From JAGQZY01 sp964588335 (GTDB taxonomy: Bacteria > Bdellovibrionota > Bdellovibrionia > Bdellovibrionales > JAGQZY01): a stretch of DNA of 64,000 nt. Location of the stretch: positions 62,001 through 126,000 of the forward strand of contig CAZPOV010000009.1 of the NCBI GenBank assembly GCA_964588335.1, read 5' to 3'. Below, piece by piece: positions 34,125-42,601 of this stretch; position 1 is the first letter of the stretch, and each line of letters starts with the position of its first letter. A program made the position numbers and the translations under genes. The notes beneath the pieces were generated by a model. It made no database searches. It was not told the DNA's origin and worked only from the letters and a program-made list of their open reading frames with translations.

Positions 34125-37100
34125 TTGTGGTATCCCAAATGCGGCGATAGCCATTTTTCAATGCGCTCTTTGGTCATGCCTTTGCGTTTGGCATAGTCTT
34201 TTATTTGTGACTGGTCCAATTGACCGACGTGAAAGTACTTCGCTTCGGGGTGCAAAAAGTAGTAGCCAGAAACCGAGCTGGGAGGATTCATGGCAAAGGT
34301 TTCTGTCAGACTGACTCCGGTTAACTTTTCCACGTCCATCAAGTCCCAAATTGTTTGTTTTTCGGTGTGATCGGGACAAGAGGGGTAGCCCATGGCCGGG
34401 CGAATCCCTTGGTATTTCTCCTCGATAAGCTCTTGGTTTGAAAACGACTCTTCGATCCCATAGAACTCTTTACGAACTTTTTCATGAAGGCGCTCGGCAA
34501 AGGCTTCCGCAATCCGATCGCCAACAGCTTTCATCATAATCGATGAGTAATCATCGTTGTCTTTTTCGTACTCACTGGCCATTTCATCAACTTCTTTTCC
34601 CGCGGTGACCGCAAAGGCCCCGATGGAATCGGCGACACCACTACTGTCGCCGGCCACAAAATCAGCCAGGCAGTGGTGAAAGACTCCCTCTTTCTTTTTA
34701 GCTTGTTGCCTTAAGAAATGCAGGCGGGCCATTTCTTTATTGGGATCGTTGGGATCAAGAACCACAACATCGTTGGTGTCTCGGAAGGCAGGCCATACAC
34801 CAAAAACACCCTTCGGTTGAACACGGCCATCACTGATGATGGTTTCAAGCATGGTTTGGGCTTCGTCAAAAAGTTTGCGGGCTTCAACTCCATACTTTTC
34901 ACTTTCAAAAATTTTCGGAAACACACCTTTAATTTGCCAGGCCCAGAAAAACGGAGACCAGTCGATATAAGGTATCAGCTCTTCAACACTCATATGAGCT
35001 GGGAACACACCAAACTCTTTGGGCAGCGGTGTTGGGTTGGGGTTTTTACGAATCCAATTGTTGGTGTTGGCATAGGTATAGGGAACTAAGTCGGCACCAT
35101 TGTCTTTACGCCCTAAATAGTTGTCTCTTAGCTTTTTGTATTTAGTTTTGTACTCATCCAGGGTTGGTTTCGCCGTCTTTTCACCTAATACACGATTGCA
35201 GACGTCAACAACCAGAGACGCGTCACTCACGTGACCAATCAATCCCGAATACTCAGGATCGATCTTAACAGCGGTGTGAATTCGACTGGTGGTGGCTCCT
35301 CCCACCAAAAGGGGAACTTTCAATCCTTGTTTTTCAAATTCCTTGGCATTTTGAATCATTTCATCAAGGCTTGGTGTGATCAGCCCACTCATGCCGACAA
35401 TCTCGGCCTTATGTTCTTTGGCAGCTTCGATGATAGCTTCACAACTGACCATCACTCCTAAATCGACAACTTTATACCCATTGCAGGCCAACACCACGCC
35501 GACGATATTTTTGCCAATGTCGTGAACGTCGCCTTTAACAGTGGCAATGACAAAAGTCTTTTGTGTGTCGGTTTCCTTTTTTTCTTCTTCCATGTAGGGC
35601 TCAAGGTAAGCCACCGCTTTTTTCATAACCCGAGCACTTTTCACAACCTGGGGTAAAAACATTTTACCGGCACCAAACAGGTCGCCCACCTGTTTCATTC
35701 CGTTCATCAGTGGACCTTCGATCACTTTTAGGGGAGTTTTCAGGTCTTGGCGGGCCTCTTCAGTGTCTTTTTCAACAAACTCGGTAATTCCGTGAACAAG
35801 GGCGTGCCGCATGCGATCTTCGTAAGAGGCTTTTCTCCAACTGAGATCCTGTTTTTGCACATTGCCTTTCTCGCCTTTGAATCGAGCCGCGTAATCGGTG
35901 AGGCGTTCGGTGGCATCCTCGCGCCGATTCAGAATCACGTCCTCGACTCGGGTTAAAAGCTCTGGCGGTATGTCTTCGTACACCGTTAACATACCGGCGT
36001 TGACAATTCCCATGTCCAGCCCTGCGCGGGTGGCATGAAATAAGAAGACGGAGTGCATGGCCTCGCGGACCACATTGTTACCACGAAAGGAAAACGAAAC
36101 GTTACTGATACCACCGCTGGTTTTGACAAGTGGACAGGTTTTCTTTATTTCGCGCACAGCCTCAATAAAATCGACGGCGTAATTGTTGTGCTCTTCAATA
36201 CCGGTGGCGACGGTTAAAACGTTGGGATCAAAAATAATATCTTCCGGGGGAAAACCAACCTCTTCCGTTAAAATTTTGTAAGCTCTTTGACAAATTCGGA
36301 CCTTGTCATCTTTGGTGGCGGCCTGCCCCTTCTCGTCAAAGGCCATGACCACAACGGCAGCGCCATAGGTTAAGAGCTCACGAGCCTGCTCTTTAAAGAC
36401 CTCTTCTCCTTCTTTTAAAGAGATAGAATTGACCACCGATTTGCCTTGGGTGTTCTTCAAGCCTTGCACTAAGACCGACCATTTCGAGCTATCGATCATG
36501 ATCGGAATTCTGGAGATGTCGGGTTCAGAACCGATGAGTCTTAGAAAGTGCTCCATAGAAGCTTCGCCATCAATCATGCCCTCATCGAAATTGACATCAA
36601 GAATATTGGCGCCGTTTTCAACCTGCTGACGAGCCACATCTAAGGCCTCTTCAAATTTGTTTTCGGCGACCAGGCGTCGGAATTTGGGCGAACCTGTGAC
36701 GTTTGTTCTTTCGCCCACCATGACAAAGGATTGGCTGTTTTCAATGGTATCGAAATTAAATTTCTCTAAACCGCTGAGGCGGGTGCGCTTCGGCGGAGAC
36801 ACCAGGGTGCGGGGTGGTTTGTCCTTGGTTTTTTCAATGGTCGCACGGATGTGATCCGGCGTTGTCCCACAGCACCCACCAACGAGATTGACGTAGCCTT
36901 CATTGACCATATCTAAAAGAGCATTGGATGTGTATTCTGGATCCTCATCGTAGCCTGTTTCACTCAATGGATTGGGCAAGCCAGCGTTGGGATAACAGCT
37001 GACATAGCAATCCGCCAGGTCGCTGAGCTCTCGAATATAGGGTTTAAGTTCATTGGCGCCAAATGCGCAGTTCATGCCCACCGCTAAAGGCTTGGCATGG

Positions 37101-37780
37101 CGAACGGAATTCCAGAAGGCTTCAATGGTTTGACCCGACAGGGTGCGGCCCGACTTATCGGTGATGGTTGCCGACAGGATCATGGGTAGTTTCTTTTTTT
37201 GTCTTTTAAAAACATTGTCAGAGGCTTTGATGCAGGCCTTCAAGTTCAAAGTATCAATGAAGGTCTCTGCCAGCAGCAGGTGCACGCCGCCATCCATCAA
37301 CGCTGTAATCTGTTCTTCATATTCTTCAGTCAACTGATCAAAAGAGATATCGCGAAAGGCCGGGTCACTGACCTCTGAAGAGATAGAGGAGATTTTGGTG
37401 GTCGGACCGATGGAGCCGGCTATCCATATTGGACGATCAAACTCATTGGCCACCTCGTGCGCTAGTAAGGCCGATGTTTTATTAAGCTCGTAAGTGTACT
37501 CTTCGCAGGCGAAATCCGACTGCGAGACACGGGTGCCACTGAAAGTGTTGGTCGAGATAATGTCAGAACCGGCTTTAAGGAATTCTCGGTGCATCGATTT
37601 GACTTTTTCTGGGGCGCTGAGGGTCAGAAAGTCATTGTTCCCTTTTAACTTCACTTTATGGTCTTTAAAACGTTCACCCCGAAAGTCGTCCTCTTCCAGA
37701 TGCATTTTTTGAAAGCTGGTTCCAATTCCACCATCAAAATACAGGATTCTTTTTTTCAGTTCTTTTTCAATATCGATCAC
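34121..37780 (-). CDS. metH: Cobalamin-dependent methionine synthase
   Basis: A full-length 1219-residue MetH. The homocysteine domain (about 1-330) ends with the zinc cysteines in GGCCGTTPDHI; the methyltetrahydrofolate domain follows (about 350-620, FVMVGERTNVTGSPKFRR); the B12 cap and Rossmann domains (about 640-890) hold DVHDIGKNIVG whose His (about 753) ligates cobalt; the reactivation domain covers about 910-1219 (PAMGYPSCPDH). It transfers methyl from folate to homocysteine. The start is GTG after AAAAGGTG. No cobalamin riboswitch is visible in the 85-bp upstream gap, and it follows trmJ on the same strand. Confidence 0.97.
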   Translation of the reverse strand: MIDIEKELKKRILYFDGGIGTSFQKMHLEEDDFRGERFKDHKVKLKGNNDFLTLSAPEKVKSMHREFLKAGSDIISTNTFSGTRVSQSDFACEEYTYELNKTSALLAHEVANEFDRPIWIAGSIGPTTKISSISSEVSDPAFRDISFDQLTEEYEEQITALMDGGVHLLLAETFIDTLNLKACIKASDNVFKRQKKKLPMILSATITDKSGRTLSGQTIEAFWNSVRHAKPLAVGMNCAFGANELKPYIRELSDLADCYVSCYPNAGLPNPLSETGYDEDPEYTSNALLDMVNEGYVNLVGGCCGTTPDHIRATIEKTKDKPPRTLVSPPKRTRLSGLEKFNFDTIENSQSFVMVGERTNVTGSPKFRRLVAENKFEEALDVARQQVENGANILDVNFDEGMIDGEASMEHFLRLIGSEPDISRIPIMIDSSKWSVLVQGLKNTQGKSVVNSISLKEGEEVFKEQARELLTYGAAVVVMAFDEKGQAATKDDKVRICQRAYKILTEEVGFPPEDIIFDPNVLTVATGIEEHNNYAVDFIEAVREIKKTCPLVKTSGGISNVSFSFRGNNVVREAMHSVFLFHATRAGLDMGIVNAGMLTVYEDIPPELLTRVEDVILNRREDATERLTDYAARFKGEKGNVQKQDLSWRKASYEDRMRHALVHGITEFVEKDTEEARQDLKTPLKVIEGPLMNGMKQVGDLFGAGKMFLPQVVKSARVMKKAVAYLEPYMEEEKKETDTQKTFVIATVKGDVHDIGKNIVGVVLACNGYKVVDLGVMVSCEAIIEAAKEHKAEIVGMSGLITPSLDEMIQNAKEFEKQGLKVPLLVGGATTSRIHTAVKIDPEYSGLIGHVSDASLVVDVCNRVLGEKTAKPTLDEYKTKYKKLRDNYLGRKDNGADLVPYTYANTNNWIRKNPNPTPLPKEFGVFPAHMSVEELIPYIDWSPFFWAWQIKGVFPKIFESEKYGVEARKLFDEAQTMLETIISDGRVQPKGVFGVWPAFRDTNDVVVLDPNDPNKEMARLHFLRQQAKKKEGVFHHCLADFVAGDSSGVADSIGAFAVTAGKEVDEMASEYEKDNDDYSSIMMKAVGDRIAEAFAERLHEKVRKEFYGIEESFSNQELIEEKYQGIRPAMGYPSCPDHTEKQTIWDLMDVEKLTGVSLTETFAMNPPSSVSGYYFLHPEAKYFHVGQLDQSQIKDYAKRKGMTKERIEKWLSPHLGYHN

Positions 37781-37865
37781 AAACGCACACCTTTTTAAGC
37801 CCCCATGATAGAGGCTGAGAGGCTGTCTGTGTACTTAAAAAGGTATTTTTCGACTCAGAATATAA

Positions 37866-38564
37866 CTACTCTTTCAGTTTGCGCACCGTTTGCTGGATAA
37901 CCATTTCAAGCTTGTGGAGTTCATCGTTGTTAGGAGCCGCTCGCAAGATCAATTGCTTCAGCATGGTCAGCATATTCCATCGGGGCTGGCTGTCTAAATC
38001 GAAATCAAGAGCCTCCAACCACAGTCTCAGAGCCGGTTCAGGATCCTTGATCGGCTCTTTTTCGAAATCATCGAGTTTTTTCTGCCCCAATTTTTGATGA
38101 AAACTTTGCAAGGCGACCAGCACGGAGTGGGACAAATTCATGCTTTGCAGCTCTCCGGGCAAATGAAAATGGACCAATCGATGCATAAGATCTAAGTCAT
38201 CGGCGGCGAGGCCGTGATCTTCCGCACCAAAAACTAAATAAGTCGGGCGATCGACATTTAAAATGGAATCTTCGAGCAAGTTATCAAGAGCCACACTGGG
38301 CCGGCGTTTGCCTTGACGTCGACTAAAAGCAATTCGCAAGCCTTCCGGTTCATTTTCTATAAACTGGTTCCAAGAGGGATAAATTTGCACATTCTGCAGG
38401 GGCTTTTGCCCCTGTGCCGCCCCTTGTTTGGCCTCTTCATTCAGTTCGCACTGGGGAGCGACCAAAATCAACTGTTCAACGGCAAAATTGCACAGAATTC
38501 TTGAAACCATACCCACATTGCGTGGGTATTTTGAAGCAACAAGAACCACTCTTAAAAAATTCAT
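37866..38564 (-). CDS. SpoU-family RNA 2'-O-methyltransferase, TrmJ-like
   Basis: A 232-residue SPOUT methyltransferase. VVLVASKYPRNVGMVSRILCNFAVEQLILVAP is the N-terminal motif 1, YLVFGAEDHGLAADDLDLM motif 2, and LPGELQSMNLSHSVLVALQSF motif 3 of the trefoil knot. This order and size match TrmJ, which methylates nucleotide 32 in some tRNAs. Its start overlaps the phenylalanine hydroxylase stop as ATGA. The C-terminal helices (about 165-232) fit a TrmJ extension. Confidence 0.85.
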   Translation of the reverse strand: MNFLRVVLVASKYPRNVGMVSRILCNFAVEQLILVAPQCELNEEAKQGAAQGQKPLQNVQIYPSWNQFIENEPEGLRIAFSRRQGKRRPSVALDNLLEDSILNVDRPTYLVFGAEDHGLAADDLDLMHRLVHFHLPGELQSMNLSHSVLVALQSFHQKLGQKKLDDFEKEPIKDPEPALRLWLEALDFDLDSQPRWNMLTMLKQLILRAAPNNDELHKLEMVIQQTVRKLKE

Positions 38565-40309
38565 AGGTCTTTGTCAGCTAAGGTGAGTCCGTCTTCGATG
38601 ACAGTGGCCTTATCGGGATCTTTTGATTTGATAGTCATTAAACTTTTCACGATCGACTCTCGAAGCCCCTCGCTTCCAGAAATTCGGTACGTCATTTCAA
38701 CCAATTCGACTCGCGTCAACCAGTCCATTGGGTGGCTGGCTTCAAGTTTTGTAAAAATCTCTTGGATATCATCAGCTGAAAAGGTGCTCTTGTTTCTGAG
38801 GTCGCGGATGTCCTGATAAATCCTATTAAGAGCGCTGGCCTCTTCAGAGGGTTTCTTACGTTGCACTGTTTTTTTGGGAAATGAGTCGGTGTGGCCGTAG
38901 CTTTTCCGGTCGGCCGGGCCAGAAAAAACCGATTCGATGCTAGAACCGACGGCCATATCGAAGGTTCCCCAGTCCGGCATAAACAAAGTCTTGCCATTGA
39001 AAGTGACGGTACAGTCCTCCCAAGAGATCAAGCACAGTTCTTTGCGAGGGGTTCTTTCTGTCCCTTTGACAACACCTTCCACCAACACACCCGACTCAAA
39101 CTGCAGCTGGGCTTTTTGACCCGGCTTGATACCCAAATGTTCAAGGTCCTCTGTCGAAGCCCAGGAGAGACAGTCTTCAAAACCTTCAACATAACCCAAG
39201 GGCGAGCTAAATCCATGGGTGTGATAGTCTTTGTCGTGACCTTTTAGTTGATGGCCACCCACGCAAAGTTGGGTGGGGCCTTCCAAGCGGAAGTAGAGGC
39301 AGTCACCATTTTCGGCGATGTAGTCGACAACCTTACCAGAAACTTGCAACCCGGAATTCAACTGCACGGTGTTCACGGTTTTCGCTTCAATGGCGCGATC
39401 CAAACCAAAAGTTCCGCCTTTTTTATAAGCCAAAGTTTTCGCTAACTCGTGCAAGACGCGCGTTAGGTCTTCAAAAGACTTGGCAACAAACAGCTGCGGT
39501 TGGGGTTCTGTAATATCATAAGTGAAATTAACGCAATCCACAGACAGAGGAATCTTTTTCACTTTGTCTTTAAGGCACTCTTTGGCTTCTCCATAAGAAG
39601 AGAGAAGACCGGCGCCATAAATCTTTGGATCATCCAAGGAGCCAATCAAACCATACTCAGCCGTCCACCAATTCATACGGCCCAATAGAGTGGCCTCGGA
39701 GGTGACAGTCATATTGTTGGCGATGTGATCCAATTTTTCGTTGGCCCGCTTAATCTCTTCCTCGGTGGAGTCGGGATGTTCTTTAATATCAGAGAGTTCT
39801 CGAATGGCTTCGTACAGGGCTAAATCTTCGCTGGAGACAATTGCATTTTTTGCAACCGCAGCATATTGCTTTAAATATTTAGCAAAGTCTGGATGAATGA
39901 GGATGGGGGCGTGGCCGGCGGCTTCATGGACAATATCAGGCGCTGGCGTGTACAGGATGTGTTCTAAGCTTCGCATGTCGGAAGCGATGGGTAAGATTCC
40001 TAAACTTTGCATTTCCATAAAAGCTGCCGGAGGAATAAAACCACTGACCGGTACTGCCGACCATCCGAATTCTTTTAGTTTTTTACAAATGCTATCGATA
40101 CTAGGAATTTCATCGACAGTGATGCCAGTTTTTTTGAGTCCATCAAGGTAGCAGTCATGGGCGTTTTGACTTAAAAAGTTTTTTAGCTGACGAAGTGTGT
40201 ATCGCCAAACCGCGTGATCAATCGGTTGGTACTGAGTTGTGTCCTGTTCGACAATAAACTCTTTCAGGTGATCAGGAATGCTTTGTTTTAGTTTTTCAAT
40301 ATTTTCCAC
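38561..40309 (-). CDS. Aromatic amino acid hydroxylase (phenylalanine 4-monooxygenase), long form
   Basis: A 582-residue protein if started at the GTG at 40309, which follows GAGGA just after the hldD stop; the ATG 63 bases upstream lies inside hldD and has no ribosome site. The iron ligands are His128 and His133 in VHEAAGHAP and Glu218 in WWTAEYGLIG. The catalytic domain occupies the N-terminal half. The C-terminal 280 residues are an added domain found in the long bacterial form; bacterial PhhA is normally about 260-300 residues. It converts phenylalanine to tyrosine using pterin and O2. It is coupled to trmJ downstream. Confidence 0.9.
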   Translation of the reverse strand: MENIEKLKQSIPDHLKEFIVEQDTTQYQPIDHAVWRYTLRQLKNFLSQNAHDCYLDGLKKTGITVDEIPSIDSICKKLKEFGWSAVPVSGFIPPAAFMEMQSLGILPIASDMRSLEHILYTPAPDIVHEAAGHAPILIHPDFAKYLKQYAAVAKNAIVSSEDLALYEAIRELSDIKEHPDSTEEEIKRANEKLDHIANNMTVTSEATLLGRMNWWTAEYGLIGSLDDPKIYGAGLLSSYGEAKECLKDKVKKIPLSVDCVNFTYDITEPQPQLFVAKSFEDLTRVLHELAKTLAYKKGGTFGLDRAIEAKTVNTVQLNSGLQVSGKVVDYIAENGDCLYFRLEGPTQLCVGGHQLKGHDKDYHTHGFSSPLGYVEGFEDCLSWASTEDLEHLGIKPGQKAQLQFESGVLVEGVVKGTERTPRKELCLISWEDCTVTFNGKTLFMPDWGTFDMAVGSSIESVFSGPADRKSYGHTDSFPKKTVQRKKPSEEASALNRIYQDIRDLRNKSTFSADDIQEIFTKLEASHPMDWLTRVELVEMTYRISGSEGLRESIVKSLMTIKSKDPDKATVIEDGLTLADKDL

Positions 40310-40319
40310 AGGTATTTCC

Positions 40320-41285
40320 TCATAGAAAGGGGTCCTCTTTGTCGAGATATTGGATGTAGTCACGAATTCCATCTTCGAGCCTCCACTGGGGTTGGCTGAA
40401 ACCTTGACTCAGAAAACGTTCCATTTTGGCTTCAGTAAAATACTGGTATCGTGGACGAATGTCTTCAGGGACATCCACCCATTCAATATTCATTTCACGA
40501 TTCATGTTTGAAAAAGTTGCGGATGCAAGATCAAGCCAAGTGCGCGCCTGACCGTATCCCATGTTATAGATGCCGGAGTAGCCTTTACCATCCATAATTT
40601 CACTGATCCAACGAGTGATATCTTTGACATAGACAAAGTCTCGCAATTGTTCACCGTCTTTATAATCAGGATGATGAGATTTAAAAAGTTTCAAAGTGCC
40701 ATTTACTTTAATCTGTCGGTAGGCTTTAAACACCACACTGCTCATATCTTTTTTGTAATATTCATTAGGACCGTAAACATTAAAGAAGCGTAAACCCATC
40801 CAGAAAGGTGGAAACTTATCTTGTTTTAATACCCAACGATCGAAATTCACTTTCGAGTCACCATAGGGGTTTAACGGTTGAAGAATGTCTGGATCGGTTT
40901 GGTCATCAAAACCTTGGCTGCCATCACCATAGCACGCACCACTGCTGGCATAGATAAAGCGAACGTCGTTATCGCGACAGTACTCAAACAGTTTTTGGGT
41001 GTACAAGGTGTTGTTCTCTCTTAAGAACTCAACATTCATTTCTGTGGTTGAAGAGCAGGCTCCCATATGAATGATCCACTCAATTTTTTCAGAAGGGCCT
41101 TTTTCCAGTTCCTCTAGAAATTGATTGTGATCCATAAAAGCTTTGTATTGGCGCTTGTCGAGGAGTCCGGGGCGCGCTTGCACAGGCACCGTATCGACAC
41201 AAAGAATGTCGGTGATTCCCTTATTGTTAAGTTCCCAAACAATGGCGCTTCCAATGAAGCCTGTGGCACCTGTTACAACTATCAT
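40320..41285 (-). CDS. hldD: ADP-L-glycero-D-manno-heptose 6-epimerase
   Basis: A 321-residue extended short-chain dehydrogenase. TGATGFIGS (5-13) binds NADP, GACSSTTE (76-82) and YGDSK (Tyr141, Lys145) form the active site, and NVYGPNEYYKKDMSSV is diagnostic for HldD. It epimerises ADP-D-glycero- to ADP-L-glycero-D-manno-heptose for the LPS inner core in the cytosol. It leads a minus-strand gene series hldD, aromatic hydroxylase, trmJ, metH, with a 10-base gap to the hydroxylase GTG. Confidence 0.95.
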   Translation of the reverse strand: MIVVTGATGFIGSAIVWELNNKGITDILCVDTVPVQARPGLLDKRQYKAFMDHNQFLEELEKGPSEKIEWIIHMGACSSTTEMNVEFLRENNTLYTQKLFEYCRDNDVRFIYASSGACYGDGSQGFDDQTDPDILQPLNPYGDSKVNFDRWVLKQDKFPPFWMGLRFFNVYGPNEYYKKDMSSVVFKAYRQIKVNGTLKLFKSHHPDYKDGEQLRDFVYVKDITRWISEIMDGKGYSGIYNMGYGQARTWLDLASATFSNMNREMNIEWVDVPEDIRPRYQYFTEAKMERFLSQGFSQPQWRLEDGIRDYIQYLDKEDPFL

Positions 41286-41380
41286 CTGTGGTTCCTTTCC
41301 CGTCCCCTAAAAAGGCATAAAGCCTGAGAATTTCCTAACAAATCCGTTCTAATGGAGCCAAGGCACGGCGACAAGAAATC

Positions 41381-42490
41381 TTAGGGGGCGGCGCGCAAAT
41401 GGGTCCTTAGAAAGCCCAGGATTTCTCTAGAGCCCTTGAGCAAACAATGACAGACAAACTCGGAGAGGGGAAAAAGCCCAAAAACCACCCAATCAAAGAT
41501 AGGCCAATGGTTAATATAAAAGGTTTCGAGATTGCTGAAAATGCCAATCAGAATCCAGTTCACGATATAGAAAAAGAAGAAACGTCGATTGAGGTAAATA
41601 TTTGAAACCCAAGCCAAAGCGGGGCGTGACAAAGCCCATTGGTTGATGGACTGAACAAAGCCTAGGCGTATAAAGAAAAATACAAAAATCATATGCGCCA
41701 GCCACGCCGGTCGTTCAACGTTTTGTACAAACTGATAAAAATCAGGGCCGATAGGCACCGGGTAAAAAGCGCCCCAATAGGGCCCACTGACTAAGAAGGA
41801 CAATGCCCATAGTCCGGCCTCCAGAGGATGGATTGTGTGTAAACGTTTTTCCCATCGTGGTTTCATGCGAAGCATCTTACCCAAACTGAATCCTATGATT
41901 GGGAGTCCCACCCAAGGCACTAAGGGCCAACTGCCACCACCGCGCAAATGATAGCTGCCAAAGATTCCGGGGTAGAACCATCGGTCTTGTAAGCTTGGCA
42001 GAATCCAGGTTTCGGGAGGAAGGGCGATCAGTACGACACCGATGATGGAGCCAACAATCAGCCCAAAAGGAATCCGAGTCAGTACCGCCAGGGCCAGACT
42101 GGCGACACCAATAAAATGATAGATGTCCCATTCTAAAGCCAGGTGGCTTTCTTCGAAATAAATAATAAATAGGGTGAAAATGCCTAAAAAAACCACGCCC
42201 ATCAACTGCTTCAATTTCTGTATCGAAAGTCCAATCCAGCCAATTAGAAAATAGGAAAGAAAGACAATCGAGAATCCACTGAAAGCCATGAACCGGGAGT
42301 AATGTTCAAGGGGGAGTTCCAGAAGACCATGGTTTGCGAGATGGTGTTGATTCGAGTAAAATGTGGCCTCATGAATGTGGAAATGGGCAATGGCAATCAT
42401 CGATAACAAGCGAAGAACATCGACAAAAAATAGCCGCGGCCGCGAGGAAGCAATTTCCCTATCGGAGGATGTATCATTTTGAGGCGTCAT
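41381..42490 (-). CDS. Polytopic membrane protein, acyltransferase/DUF1624-like
   Basis: A 369-residue inner-membrane protein with about ten hydrophobic segments. The first, PRLFFVDVLRLLSMIAIAHFHIHEA, has the Asp and His placement of DUF1624/acyltransferase-3-type proteins, like the protein at 23.5-24.7 kb, and GGGSWPLVPWVGLPIIGFSLGKML is a typical inner motif. A hydrophilic N-terminal stretch of 18 residues precedes it. Probable role: acylation of an envelope sugar; substrate unknown. It is divergent from the large prepilin-like gene. Confidence 0.6.
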   Translation of the reverse strand: MTPQNDTSSDREIASSRPRLFFVDVLRLLSMIAIAHFHIHEATFYSNQHHLANHGLLELPLEHYSRFMAFSGFSIVFLSYFLIGWIGLSIQKLKQLMGVVFLGIFTLFIIYFEESHLALEWDIYHFIGVASLALAVLTRIPFGLIVGSIIGVVLIALPPETWILPSLQDRWFYPGIFGSYHLRGGGSWPLVPWVGLPIIGFSLGKMLRMKPRWEKRLHTIHPLEAGLWALSFLVSGPYWGAFYPVPIGPDFYQFVQNVERPAWLAHMIFVFFFIRLGFVQSINQWALSRPALAWVSNIYLNRRFFFFYIVNWILIGIFSNLETFYINHWPIFDWVVFGLFPLSEFVCHCLLKGSREILGFLRTHLRAAP

Positions 42491-42568
42491 CGAGAAAATT
42501 GTAACGGAAAAACTGTGTGAAAACGAGATTGAATCGGTGAAATGCCGGCAATTTACTGATTTTTTTCA

Positions 42569-42574
42569 TATAAT
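42569..42574 (+). promoter_or_regulatory. Perfect -10 box upstream of large prepilin-like gene
   Basis: TATAAT at 42569-42574, 27 bases before the ATG, with AGGGGG as Shine-Dalgarno at 42591. No good -35 is visible at the expected spacing. Confidence 0.45.
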
Positions 42575-42601
42575 GAAGATGGGTAATTAAAGGGGGAAAG
42601 T

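Noticed and set aside
37781..37865. Possible cobalamin or SAM riboswitch upstream of metH
   Set aside because: The gap is only 85 bases and shows no B12-box or SAM-type stem pattern; metH probably continues the upstream transcript.
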